Source: Azadirachta indica
Lineage: Eukaryota > Streptophyta > Magnoliopsida > Sapindales > Meliaceae
NCBI GenBank assembly: GCA_022749755.1
Contig: CM040450.1
Span: forward strand, 7,864,913-7,928,912
Direction: 5' to 3'
Length of the DNA stretch: 64,000 nucleotides
The notes beneath the pieces were generated by a model that did not search any database, was not told the origin of the DNA, and saw only the letters and a program-made list of their open reading frames with translations. Below are positions 1 through 11,619 of this stretch, piece by piece; positions within the stretch are counted from its first letter, which is position 1; each line of letters opens with the position of its first letter. Position numbers and translations under genes: made by a program.

Positions 1-2634
1 CCCGTCTTAAAACAAGTCATTTTTCGAGTCTGCTTCTCTTTTAACAATTCCGGCCCCAAAACTTATACATTTTCAACTTCTCCATTTTCGAAATAAAATG
101 CACCGCGTTGATCTTCATTCAATGGTTAGTAGCAATACGTGTGGTTCGTCTCGATACGAAGTGGTTTCTCAAGTCCATTTCCTGTTTGACACTTTCGACC
201 CTGAAAATCATATATTTTCAACTTCTCCATTTTCAAAATAAAATGGTCCACGTTGATACTCACGTGACGGTGAGTAGCATCTATGGCCCGTTTCAAAACG
301 AAGTCGTTTTTCCAGTTTGCTTCACATTTGACAATTTCGGTCTCAAAAATGGTACGGTTTCAACTTCTCCGTTTTCGAAATAAAATGCATCCTGATGATC
401 CTCACATGACGGCCAGCAGCAATACGTGTAGCCCTTCTCAAAACAAAGTCATTTTTCAAGTTTGCTTCCCGTTTGACAGTTCCGGCCCCAAAAATCATAC
501 ATTTTCAACTTCTCCATTTTCGAAATTAAATGCACTGTCCTGATCCTCACACAATGGTGAGTAGCAATACGTGTGGCCTGTCACGTAACGAAATTGGTTT
601 TTGAATATGTTTCCCGTTTGACAATTTCAGCCCTGATAATTGTGTATTTTCAACTTCTTCGATTTCGAAATAAAATGCACCGTAATAATCCTCACGCGAC
701 GGTGAGTAGCAATACATGTAGCGCGTCTCAAAATGAAATCGTTTTTCGCGTTTGCTTCTCGTTTTTAAAAAAAAAAAAATGTACCGTGATGATCCTTATG
801 CATTAGTGGGTGGCAATATGTGTGGACCGTCTTGAAAAGAAGACGCTTTTTTAGTCTGTTTCCAGTTTGGCATCTTCGGCTTCAAAAATCGTACATCTTC
901 AACTTTTTCAAAAGAAAATGCATAGTGATGATCCTTATGCATTGGTGAGCGGCAATACGTGTGGTCCATCTCAATATGAAGATGTTTTTTGAGTCTGTTT
1001 CTCATTTGGCAATTTCAGCTCCGAAAATCGGACATTTTCAACTTCTTCCTTTTCGAAATAAAATGCACTTCGTTAATTCTCACACAATGGTGAGTAGTAA
1101 TATGTGTGGCCCGTCTCGTTATGAAGTGGTTTCTAGAGTCTATTTCCTGTTTGACAATTCCGGCCCCAAAAATCGTACATTTTTAACTTCTCCATTTTAG
1201 AAATAAAATAGTCTGTGTTGATCCTCACATGATGGTGAGTAGCAATTCATATGGCCCGTCTCAAACTGAAGTCATTTTTCCAGTGCGCTTACCGTTTGAC
1301 TATTCTGGCCCCAAAAATCGTATATCTTCAACTTCTCCATTTTCGAAATAAAATGCATTTTAATGATCATCACACGATGATGAGTAACAATATGTGTGGC
1401 CTGTCTTGAAACGGAGTTGTTTATCAAGTACTTATCCAGTTTTACAATTCAAGCTTCGAAAATAGTACATTTTTTACTTCTCCATTTTTGAAATAAAATA
1501 CACCATGTTGATATTCACATGATGGTGACTAGCAATACGCATGGCCCGTTTCAATACGAAGTTGTTTCTCGAGTCCTCTTCCCGCTTAACAATCATGGTC
1601 CCAAAAATCATGCATTTTTAACTTCTCCGTTTCTAAAATAAAATGTACTACGAGGATCCTCACATGATGATGTATAGCAATACATGTGGTTCGTCTTGAT
1701 ACGAAGTCATTTTTGGAATCCGTTTCCCATATGACAATTTCGACACCGAAAATCGTATATTTTCAACTTCTCCATTTTCGAAATAAAATACACCGTGTTG
1801 ATCTTAATGTGATGGTGCGTAACAATACGTGTGGCCTGTTTCAATAATAAGTTGTTTTTCGAGTCTGTTTCCCGTTTGACAATTCAAGTCCCGAAAATCG
1901 TACATTTTCAACCTCTTCATTTCCGAAATAAAATATACAATATTGATTCTCACGCGATCATGAATAGCAATACATGTGGTCTGTCTCGATATCAAGTCAT
2001 TTTTTGAGTCTACTTCTCGTTTAATAATTCTGACCCCGAAAATCGTGCATCTCTAACGTCTGCATTTTTGAAATAAAATATACCGTGTTGATCTTGACGC
2101 GATTGTGAGAAGCAATATGTGTGACCGTCTCAAAATGAAGTCGCTTTTCAAGTCTACCTCAAAAATCGGCCTCGAAAATCATACATTTTCAACTTCTCTG
2201 TTTTCTAAATAAAATGCATTATAATGATCCTCACGTGATAGTGAGTAGCAATACATGTGCTCTATCTCGCTCTACAGTCATTTTTTGAATCTGTTTCCGT
2301 TTGACAATTCTGACCTTGAAATTCGTGCATTTTAAACTTCTTTGTTTTGGAAATAAAACACAGCGTATTAATCCTTACACGATGGTGAATAGTAATACAA
2401 GTGGATAGTCTCGAAACAAAGTCATTTTTCGAGTCTGCTTCCTGTTTAACAATTCTGGCCTCGAAAATTTTACATTTTCAAGTTCTCCGTTTCTGAAATA
2501 AAATGTCTGTGTTGATCCTCATGCAATGGTGAGTAGCAATATGGGTGGATCCTCTCGAAACGAAATTGTTTTTCAAGTTTGATTCCCGTTTGACAATTTC
2601 GGACTTGAAAATTGTACATTTTCAAGTTCTCCAT
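1..2634 (+). repeat. 145-bp satellite array, block 1
   Basis: About 18 tandem monomers. The landmark AAATAAAATG recurs at 91, 236, 378, 523 and 668, giving a period of 142-145 bp. Each monomer carries an A/T-rich stretch, a GATCCTCAC...GTGAGTAGCAATA segment, a CCGTCTC segment and a TTTGACAATT segment. Monomers differ by scattered substitutions, so the array is old or not well homogenised. Open frames here are by-products of the repeat and differ from copy to copy. The array is cut at 2634 by a solo LTR. I call this orientation plus; later blocks are inverted. Confidence 0.95.
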
Positions 2635-3379
2635 TGATGCTGGAAGATGGAGGTTTGTGTGGAGATTTAGGTTTTTACCTAATAAGAGTTAAAATAACCT
2701 GTTGTCCTAAGTTTCGCAACAAAAGAGATGCAGAAACACTACCCTAAGTTGCTGCCAAACGTTGTAAAACTGAAAAGTGTACTCACCACTCTATAGAAAT
2801 TCTTCACAAGAGATACAGAGGAATATAAACATTACCTAACTTTATTTACCTCAACTCAAAACAACTTTATTTTAATACTGTACACTTGAAGTTTTTATAT
2901 AGGCTTTTACAAGGAAAAAAATGTTAAAGGTTAAGCCAACAACTATTACCTAACTTTGATAAAGGAATACAAACATTTGAAATTCTTTGAAAATAAACCA
3001 AAACAGTCAAGACTTTGAATTACAACTCATCAAATTTTTCTTTCTTTTAGAAATTAAACAAAACACATTGAATTTAAGTTAAAAAATCTTTAAAATCCGC
3101 GCAGTTAGATTCTACCTTGAAAATGAATATGTTGTGAAGAAGTTGTCATATCTTTCTTTAGAGAACTCCAAATGCTAAACCGTAAAATTTTATAAAAAGT
3201 TTACTTCCTCAACTTTCTAATTATATCAAGTACTTTCTAAAATATTACCTCAATGAATACAGATTAAATTTTGAAATTACCCCTCTGACAGTGTCTTCAC
3301 AACTTAGTAAATTAGGGTAATAATTTTGAACTTATTGGCACTTAAGTTTTGCCCTTGATGTTTGGACACTTCTGTGTCA
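2635..3379 (-). mobile_element. Solo LTR, family LTR-G, copy 1
   Basis: A 745-bp insertion in the satellite starting TGATGCTGG and ending GTGTCA. It is flanked by TCCAT (2630-2634) and TCCGT (3380-3384), a 5-bp target duplication with one mismatch, and the satellite resumes in register. The ends and duplication fit a solo LTR left by recombination. Read on the minus strand there is a TATA-like CCTATATAAAAAC near 2892-2903, which suggests the LTR is transcribed leftward. No coding region is present. The parent family is unidentified; a second copy lies at 3594-4234. Confidence 0.82.
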
Positions 3380-3593
3380 TCCGTTTTTTAAATAAAATGC
3401 ACCGTGATGATCCTCACGCAATGGTGAGTAGCAATACATATGGCCCGTCTCAATATGAAGTCATTTTTCAAGTGTGATTCCCGTTTGACAATTCCAGCCT
3501 AAAAATCTTGCATTCCCAACTTCTTTGTTTTCGAAATAAAATGGACCGTGATGATCATCATGCAATGGTGAGTACCAATATGTGTTGACCGTC
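3380..3593 (+). repeat. 145-bp satellite, block 2 (between two solo LTRs)
   Basis: About one and a half monomers in the same orientation as block 1, with the AAATAAAATG and GTGAGTA landmarks. It starts with the right-hand target duplication of the first LTR-G insertion and ends with CCGTC, the left-hand duplication of the second. Confidence 0.93.
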
Positions 3594-4234
3594 TGATATC
3601 GGAAAATGGGGGTTTTTGTGGGGATTTAGGTTTTTACTAAATAAGGGTTGAAACAAGTTCTTCTTCTAAGGTTTACAACAAATGAGATACAGAAATACCA
3701 CCCTAATTTGTTGTCAAAAGTTGTAAAACTCAAAAGAATACTCACCACTCTATGAAAATTTTTCAAAAGATACAAAGTATAAAACACAAGAATTTTAAAT
3801 AAATTGAACTCAAAATAACTTCATTCCAGTACTACATATTTGAAGCCTGTATATAAGCTCTTACAAGAAAAGAAATGTCAAAGGTTAGAACAACAATCCA
3901 TAGAAATTTCAATGGTTAGGCCAACAACCATTTACCTAACTTTGACAAACTTTTACAAATATTTAAAACTCTTTGAAAATAAATCCAAACAGCTAAGAAT
4001 TTGAATTACAACTCACCAAGTCTTTCTAATATCTAGAAATTAAACAAAACACATTGAATTTAAGATAAAAAATCTCTAAAATTCGTGCATGCAGATTTTG
4101 CCTTAAAAATGAACATATTGAGAATAGAGCTTAGTAATCTATTTTTCCTTAGCAAACATTAACAATAAAGAGTAATCTCTTTGAACTTATTGGCACTTAA
4201 ATTCTGCTCTTGATGTTTGGACACTCCCGTGTCA
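3594..4234 (-). mobile_element. Solo LTR, family LTR-G, copy 2
   Basis: A 641-bp insertion starting TGATATCGG and ending GTGTCA. It clearly resembles the copy at 2635-3379 at both ends and in the middle (GATTTAGGTTTTTAC near the left end, CTTATTGGCACTTAA near the right). The flanks CCGTC and CTGTT look like a 5-bp duplication with two mismatches; the satellite continues in register after it. About 100 bp are missing relative to copy 1. The probable promoter TATA is again on the minus strand, near 3850. Confidence 0.8.
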
Positions 4235-4600
4235 CTGTTTCAAAATGAAGTCGTTTTTCAAGTCTGTTTTCCCCTTTGACAATTCCGGCCCTGAAAATCG
4301 TACATTTTCAAGCTCTCCGTTTTCTAAATAAAATATACCGTAATGATCCTCACACAATGGTGAGAAGCAATACATGTGGTCCGTCTCAATACAGAGTCGT
4401 TTTTTGAGTCCGTTTTTTTATTTGACAATTCCGGTCACGAAAATCATGCATTTTTAACTTCTACATTTTCGAAAAAAAAAATGTAGCGTGTCGATCCTCA
4501 CATGATGGTGAGTAGCAATAAGATTGATTCGTCTCGAAACAAAGTCGTTTTTTCAAGTTTGCTTTCCGATTAACAATTTCGGCCCCAAAAATCGTACTTT
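4235..4600 (+). repeat. 145-bp satellite, block 3
   Basis: About two and a half monomers in plus orientation. The block ends abruptly after an ATCGTAC landmark, where a decayed CRM-B LTR end (TTATACGAACCTC) begins. This is the last plus-oriented satellite in the window. Confidence 0.92.
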
Positions 4601-6481
4601 TTTTTATACGAACCTCACCAATATCGTGACGAAACATACCAAATATAGTAAAAAACTCCAAAATTTCTCCAAGACGCAAGTTTATAGAGTTTTGACCCGA
4701 TACCTATGTAGATAAGAACCAAAATTATGATTTATTCAAACGCCACACCAAGAATCCTTAAAAAAATACTTAAGAATGGATTAAAACCATAAACAATTTC
4801 AAAAGGTGAAAATTTAGTGGCAGAATGAACACAACAATTATAAGCAAATTCAACATGCGGCAAGCAATCTTCCCAACTTTTCAGATTCTTTTGTATGATA
4901 ATACGCAACAAAATAGACAATATCCTATTTACTATTTCAATTTGACCATCTGTTTGTGGGTGACAAGTAGTAAAAAATAATAATTTAGTTCCCAACTTTC
5001 CCTATAATGTTTTCCAAAAGTATCTTAAGAACTTTGCGTCTCGATCTGAAACAATAGTTTTAGGCATTCTATGCAACCTAACAACTTCCTTGAAAAACAA
5101 ATCATCTATATGTGATACATGATCAGTTTTATGACATACAATAAAGTGTGCCATCTTAGAAAACCTATCGACAACCATAAAAACTATGTCTCTCCCCCTC
5201 TTTGTGCTAGGTAATCTCAAAACAAAATTCATAGAAATATTGACTCAAGGTACACTAAGAATAGAAAGTGGTGCATATAATCCATGTGGTTGTTGCCTAG
5301 ACTTAGTTTGCCTACAAGTAATGCATCTCGCATAAACACTTTTTACGTCACGTTTCATATGCGGCAAAAAAAAATGTTCATGTAATATGTGTAAAGTCTT
5401 AGCTACGTCAAAGTGACCCATCAAACTATCACCGTGTGTTTTTCGAACAAGTAACTCACGCAAGAATGAATATGGAACACACAATTTATTTTCTCGAAAT
5501 AGGAAACCAGCATGCAAATAAAACTTCCCACATGATCCCTTAGTGCAATTCTTAAACAAGTCACAAAAATTAGAGTCCGTTGCATACAACTCCTTAATGT
5601 ACTCAAATCAAATCCAAGTAATTTAGCATCAAGAGTTGAAAGTAAAGCGTACTTGCGTGATAGCGCATCAACAACTATATTTTCTTTGCCTTGTTTGTAT
5701 GATCACATAAGAAAATGTCTCAATGAACTCCACCCATTTAGCATGACGTCTGCTTTAATTTGTATTGCACCTTTAAATGTTTCAAGAATTCATGATCCGT
5801 ATGAATCAAAAACTCTTTGGGCCAAAAGTAATGTTGCCAAGTTTCTAAAGTTCGAACCAATGCATACAATTCTTTATCGTAAGTTGGATAGTTTAAAGCC
5901 GTGCCATCTAGTTTCTCACTAAAGTACACAATCAGTCTTCCTTTTTGCATTAGTACGCCTCTGATTCCTATACCTGAAGCATCATACTCTATCTTAAATG
6001 TTTTAATAAAGTTAGGTAAAACAAGTAAAGGTGCATTAGTCAATTTTTCTTTGATAAGTTTGAATGCCTTTTCTTAGTCTTTTCCTCACTTGAACGGAAT
6101 ATTCTTCTTGATGACTTCGGTTAAGGGTGTAGCTATGCTACTAAAATCTTAAACAAAGCGCCGATAAAAACTGGCCAATCCATGAAAGCTTCTTACTTGA
6201 TTTGTCGAAGTAGGCGTTGGCCATTCTTGAATTGCCTTCACCTTCTCCTCATCGACCTCAATCCCTTTAGCACTTACAACAAAACCAAAAAACATAAGCT
6301 TATCCGTACAAAATGTACATTTTTTAAAATTAGCAAATAGCCTTTCTTTCCTTAAAACCACTAAAACAAGTTTTAAATCTTCAACATGATCATTCATGTT
6401 TTGCCTATAAATCAAGATATTATTAAAATAGACTATTACGAATTTGCCAAAGAAAGCACGCAAAACATGGTTCATAAGTGT
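4601..6481 (-). mobile_element. Truncated CRM-B element, reversed
   Basis: Reading leftward, the copy starts in the middle of reverse transcriptase at 6481, passes through RNase H and integrase, and ends in an LTR remnant at about 4606-4773. Near 4774 the integrase reading YGFNP is joined directly to LTR sequence, so the integrase C-terminus, polypurine tract and most of the 3' LTR are deleted. The right edge abuts a plus-strand CRM-D gag piece with no LTR between them, indicating a rearrangement breakpoint rather than a clean insertion. Confidence 0.85.
4774..6481 (-). pseudogene. CRM-B pol remnant: partial RT, RNase H, integrase
   Basis: Minus-strand frames with many breaks. RT thumb and connection lie at 6149-6499 with the active site read as VYFNNI instead of VYFDDI, so both catalytic aspartates are lost. 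RNase H is at 5738-6043 ([13 protein letters not shown], intact first Asp). The integrase zinc-binding region is at 5245-5589 (CITCRQTKS). The catalytic core is at 4732-5232, with [19 protein letters not shown] and [10 protein letters not shown] all visible. The copy cannot be active, given its frameshifts, stops and truncation at both ends. Confidence 0.85.
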
Positions 6482-7123
6482 CATGGCCAATTTGGTCATG
6501 GGAAGAGATGAAATTGGTAATGCGTAAGAGATTTATACCTAACCATTACTATAGAGATTTGCATAGAAAGTTGCAAGGGCTAATTCAAGGTTCCATGAGT
6601 GTAGAGGACTACTACAAGGAGATGGAGATAGCTATGATTAGAGCAAACATAGAAGAAGATCGAGAAGCAAAAATGGCAAGATTTGTTGGTGGCTTGAAGA
6701 AGGAGATTGTTGATATGGTTGATTTACAAAACTATGTAGAGATGGAGGAGCTATTGCACAAAGCCATTAAAGTAGAAAAGCAAATCAAATAAGAAGGTTC
6801 AGATCTATATTGGTTTCTAGTTCTTCATAGAAATCTTATTGGAAGCATAATCAAGCTACATTAAAAACAAAAGAAGAAGTAAAGCAAAAGGATTCTGTTG
6901 TTGTTTCTAAACATAAAACTGAAACTAAAACTTTTAAGTCACGTGAGATTAAGTGTTTTAGGTGCTAAGGATTTGGGCATATTACTTCTCAATGCCCAAA
7001 CAAAAGAGTTATAATTGTGTTAGAAAATGGAGAAATAAAAAGTGCTAGCTCAAGTGAGGATGAGATGTCATTACTTACTTTTATATACAAGAAGAAGAAT
7101 AGCCTTGCGCTACTAAATTCAAA
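6482..7123 (+). pseudogene. CRM-D gag fragment fused to 3' tail
   Basis: An open frame to 6792 encodes the retrotransposon gag region with [13 protein letters not shown] and [16 protein letters not shown], matching gag of CRM-A and CRM-B. Further on, a zinc knuckle is readable near 6950-7010 as CFRC-stop-GFGH...CP, with a stop in place of an expected residue. Soon after the knuckle the sequence jumps to the extreme 3' end of the element (the IYKKKNSLA region matches CRM-D near 16030-16075 on the minus strand). Protease, RT, RNase H and integrase are therefore absent. The gag N-terminus is also missing, cut at the junction with CRM-B at 6482. Confidence 0.75.
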
Positions 7124-7614
7124 TGTCACATGGGAAAATTAAGACTTTAAAGATTCCTTATTTAGTTTAAATTGTTTACTTTACATAAAATTAATTTCCT
7201 AATTTATTTAGAATTGTTTTGTTTCCGAATTAGATTAGAATTTTAGTTTTCTCTTCTATTTAGGGTTTCTTTTCCTATTTATGTTAAGATTTCTTTTCCT
7301 ACTTAACTTTGAAATGATGTTTACATGCCTATATAAAGGCTACTGCTGTGTAAACAAAGAAACATCACATCATGAACAATATTGAGATATTTTGAGTAAG
7401 CGTAACTTTGCTTTTATGTGTTTTTGGTGGAATATAATATCCTGACTTATCAAAGGAGTGACCAACCTTTGTGGCGTCTCCAAGATTGAAATTTTAAAAT
7501 ATTATTTTCTTAAGTTCTAATCTGATCATCTACAACTTATTTTCTAATTCCTGGGGTGCGCATAATAATTGATTCAAGAGTTCTTAGAATAAGTCGTCTA
7601 GTCGATTCTTATAA
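7124..7614 (+). mobile_element. CRM-D 3' LTR
   Basis: About 491 bp starting TGTCACATGG, equivalent to the TGCCACAT start of the reversed CRM-D LTR ending at 16016. It ends in a degraded GTCGATTCTTATAA, where the other copy has GTGGGTTCCCATCA. A TATA box, TATATAAAG, lies at 7330-7338, followed by the probable transcription start. The right end abuts inverted satellite at 7615. Confidence 0.78.
7330..7338 (+). promoter_or_regulatory. TATA box of CRM-D LTR
   Basis: TATATAAAG in the middle of the LTR, preceded by AT-rich U3 sequence and followed about 50 bp later by the probable R region. Position and sequence fit a plant RNA polymerase II TATA box; not tested. Confidence 0.5.
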
Positions 7615-10256
7615 AACAAACTCTAAAAACAATTTTGTTTTGAGACGTGCCACACGTATTGCTACTCACCATTGCATGAGAATCAACACGGGGCATTTTA
7701 TTTTGAAAACGGAGAAGTTAAAAATGTACGATTTTCAAAGTTGAAATTGTCAAATAGGAAGCAGACTAGAAAAATGAATTCGTTTTGAGAAGGGTCATAC
7801 GTATTGCTACTCACCATTGCGTGAGGATCAACAAGGTGCATTTTATTTCGAAAACAAATAAGTTAAAAATGTGCGATTTTCGGGATCAAAATTGCCAAAC
7901 AGGAAACATACTGAAAAAAAAAAAAACGGTTTTGTTTCGAGACGGTCCACACTAATTGCCACTCACCATCATGTGAGAATTAACATGGTACATTTTATTT
8001 CAAAAACAAAAAAGTTGAAAATATACGATTTTCGAGTTCACAATTGTCAAACGGGAAGCAAACTCAAAAAACGACTTCGTATGGAAATGGGCCACACATA
8101 TTGCTACTCACAATCGTGTGAAGATCATCATGGTGAATTTTATTTTATAAACAGAAAAGTTGAAAATGTACGATTTTTGGGGCTGAAATTGTCAAACGGG
8201 AAACAGACTTGAAAAACAACTGCACTTCGAGACTGGATACACCTATTGTTACACTGCATCGCATGAGGATCATCATGATGCATTTTATTTCGTAAACGGT
8301 GAAGTTGAAAATGTATGATTTTCAAGGCCGGAATTCTCAAACAGGAAAAAGACTTAAAAAATGATTTCGTTTCGAGACAAGCCACACTTATTGTTATATA
8401 GCATCACATGAGAATCATTATTGTGCATTTTATTTCATAAACAAACAAGATGAAAATGTACGATTTTCTGGTCGGAATTGTCAAACAGAAAGTAGACTAG
8501 AAAAACGACTTCGTTTTAAGACAGGCCATATGTATTGCTACTCACTATCGCATAAGGATCAACATGATGTATTTTATTTCGAAAACAGAGAAGTTGAAAA
8601 TTTGCGATTTTCAGTGCTAAAATTGTCAAACATGAAACAGACTTGAAAAACAACTTCGTTTCGAAATGGTCCACACGTATTGCTACTCATCATCACATGA
8701 GGATCATCATGAAGCATTTTTTTTTTTTTGTAAACAGAGAAGTTCAAAACGTATGAATTTTGAGACCGAAACTGTCAAACGTGAAACGTACTCGAAAAAT
8801 GACTTTATTTAGAGATAGGCCATACGTATTGTTATACAGCATCCCATGAGGATTATCATGGTACATTTTATTTTGACAACAAAAAAGTTAAAAATATATA
8901 ATTTTAGGAGCTCGAATTGTCAAATGGGAAACAGATGCAAAAAATGACTTCATTTCGAGATGGGCCACATGTACTGCTACTCACCATCGAGTGAGGATCA
9001 ACACAGTACATTTTATTTCGAAAATAAAGAAGTTTAAAATGTGCAATTTTCAGGACCAGAATTGTCAAACAGGAAGCCGACTCAAAAAACAACTTCGTTT
9101 TGAGACGAACTACACATATTGCTACTCCCATCATGTGAGGATCAACACGGGGCATTTTATTTCAAAAACAAAGAAGCTGAAAATGTACGATATTCAGGTC
9201 CGAAATTGTCAAATGAGAAATAGACTCGAAAAATAATTTCGTTTCGAGACGGGCTAAACATATTGTTATACAGTATCGTGTGACGATCAACATAGTGTAT
9301 TTTATTTCGAGAGAAGAGAAGTTGAAGATGTATGATTTTCAAGGTTGAAATTGTCAAACAGGAAATAAACTCAAAAAATGACTTCGTGTCGAGAAGGTCA
9401 GCACATATTGCTACTCACAATCGTGTGAGGATCAACACGGTATATTTTATTTAAAAAATAGAGAAGTTAAAATGTACGATTTTCGGAGCTGGAATTGTCA
9501 AACGGGAAACAAACTCAAAAAACGACTTCATTTTGAGACGGGCCACACGTATTGCTACTCACTGTCGCGTGAGGATTAACACAATGTATTTTATTTCGAA
9601 AATAGAAAAGTTAAAAATGTATGATTTTAGGGGCCGAAATTGCCAAACATGAAACAGACTAAAAGAACGACTTCGTTTTGAGATAGGCCATACGTATTTC
9701 AAATTTTTATTTCGAAAATGAAAAAGTTGAAAATGTATAATTTTTGGGGTCGAAAATGTCAAACGGGAAACGGACTCAAAAAAACGACTTCGTTTTGAGA
9801 TAGGCCATACTACTCACAATCACGTGAGGATCAACACGAGGCATTTTATTTAAAAAATGGACGAGTTAAAATGTACGATATTCGGGCTCGGAATTGTCAA
9901 ACGGAAAACAAACTCAAAAAATAACTTCCTTTCGAGACGGGCTATATGTATTGTTACACAGCATCGCGTGACAATTAATATAGTGCATTTCATTTCGAAA
10001 ACGAAAAGATTGAAAATGTACAATTTTCAAGTTGGAATTGTCAAACAGTAAGGAGACTCGAAATACGAATTTTGTTTTAGACAGGGCACACATATTGCTA
10101 CTCAGCATTGTGTGAGGATCAACACGATGTAGTTTATTTTGAAAATGGAGAAATTGAAAAAGTAAGATTTTTTGGTTCCATATTGTCCAACAGGAGACAG
10201 ACTCGAAAAAAAAAAACGATTTCGTATCGAGATTGGACACATGTATTGTGACTCAC
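7615..10256 (-). repeat. 145-bp satellite, block 4 (inverted)
   Basis: About 18 monomers in the opposite orientation to blocks 1-3, reading ATTGCTACTCACC...GTGAGGATCAACA...GCATTTTATTTCG. Two monomer types alternate. The first has TTGCTACTCACCATC; the second has TTGTTATACAGCATC, at about 8245, 8390, 8828, 9262 and 9950. A shortened monomer lies near 9690-9720, where the CTCAC segment is deleted. The array is interrupted at 10257 by solo LTR-H. Confidence 0.94.
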
Positions 10257-11619
10257 TGCTACAACTTAAAGGTTGTAACTCCAAGTATAGGTTGTCTCAA
10301 GTAATAAAGTTCGGAAGTCCGAGTGTCAGTCCACAGAGAATACATTATATTAAATCCACAAGTCCAAAAGTTTAAATATTACAAGTCCAAATATTCAAAT
10401 ATTATAAGAAATGGAATGAATTTGCTTATTGTCAAATTTAAATTCAATATTATTATATATTAGGGCATTAGGGATCCATTTTAATGATTTGTATAGAATT
10501 TATTCTTGATCTTTTTTTTTAAAGAAAAATTAAGAATCAAAAGAAGTGATCTGAATTGGATGATGAAAAAAAAATATTTAAGCACAAAAAAATCAAAAGA
10601 CTTATCTTTTAATTGATGGTGAAAAACTATAAGTTGCCTTACTCTTGATATGTAGAAAACATCCAAACATTCAATGTACCATTTGTTAACAATGAATCAA
10701 GATTTCTAACAATTCAAAATCATTTTCAAAATATAGTACTCAATCAATAAAAAGATTGACAATGAAGAACAAAACAAAGGATCAAAGAACAAAACTATAA
10801 AATCATCAAAAGTGCACCCTTTACCCTAATTACGAAATTAGAAATATATCATTTAATTGAAGTTCAAATTATAAAAAGAAAACATAAATGGTAAAAATTC
10901 TTTTTCCAATTATAGGTAAAATAAAAGACATTTCACATGTGTGAACATAATTTTATCAATTTCCAATTAATCACGATCTACTAACTTCCAACATATTTTT
11001 GACCATGAAAACCACCGAATTTCGTAAAATAGCCTTCTACAAAGTTGTAGGTGGATGACTCATCTTTTTAATGGTTCATATCTCACCTTTATTGCTATTT
11101 TAGATCGTGAGTTGTGTTGAAAAAAGACAGAGATGTTCAAGTTACATTTTTCCACCGCTCTTCTAGAATTATAGCTCTTTTTGGTAGCCAACCAGTTAAA
11201 ATTTGAGAAAGTGCAAAATATAAAAGATTTAGATCCCTTTCTCAACTTTCTAGATCACCCAACCATATAATTTTTTGTTACGTATTTAGGGGGATACGGT
11301 CCAAATACAAAGATGCGCTTGAGTTCTTTTGAAGCCTAATTTCGTCCCATTAATTGCTCGAACTGGTCCAACCTTTAGCTTACAAAGTTGTGAAATGATG
11401 AGTTTATGTTTGTCCAACTCAAGAATCGTATCAATTGATGATTTGGATTGAAAAATACGCTCATTATACGAAACCTGCGTAAAACTGACTATTTAGTCTA
11501 ATTCATGCTTTACAATTTAATATAAAGGAATATACTTCATTATTGGGGAATAGAAGGATATTAGTAAGTGTAAATCATAATATTTTTCTTGATAAATCTA
11601 TACTTTTAAACATTCATCA
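10257..11619 (-). mobile_element. Solo LTR-H inserted in satellite
   Basis: A 1363-bp insertion beginning TGCTACAACTT and ending ACATTCATCA, flanked by a perfect 5-bp duplication CTCAC (10252-10256 and 11620-11624). The satellite continues in register. The left end (CCAAGTATAGG, GTCTCAAGTAATAAAG, then GTCCACAGAGAA) resembles in layout the left end of reversed ATH-C LTRs, so this is probably an Athila/Tat-type LTR on the minus strand; that assignment is inference. I see no convincing coding region, and short open frames have no recognisable motif. Confidence 0.8.

Noticed and set aside
108..1200. Open frames of 60-90 codons in the satellite as small genes
   Set aside because: They follow the repeat, overlap several monomers, differ between copies and lack any start context or domain.
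1..2634. Regularly spaced repeats suggesting a CRISPR array
   Set aside because: The period is about 145 bp with similarity along the whole monomer and no unique spacers; it is a tandem satellite, and the context is a plant genome.
7871..10375. Open frames in the inverted satellite (up to 113 codons)
   Set aside because: Same reason: translation of the tandem repeat on either strand; no conserved frame between monomers.
10257..11619. LTR-H as a host intergenic segment or MITE
   Set aside because: TG...CA ends with an exact 5-bp duplication and no terminal inverted repeat of DNA-transposon type favour an LTR.
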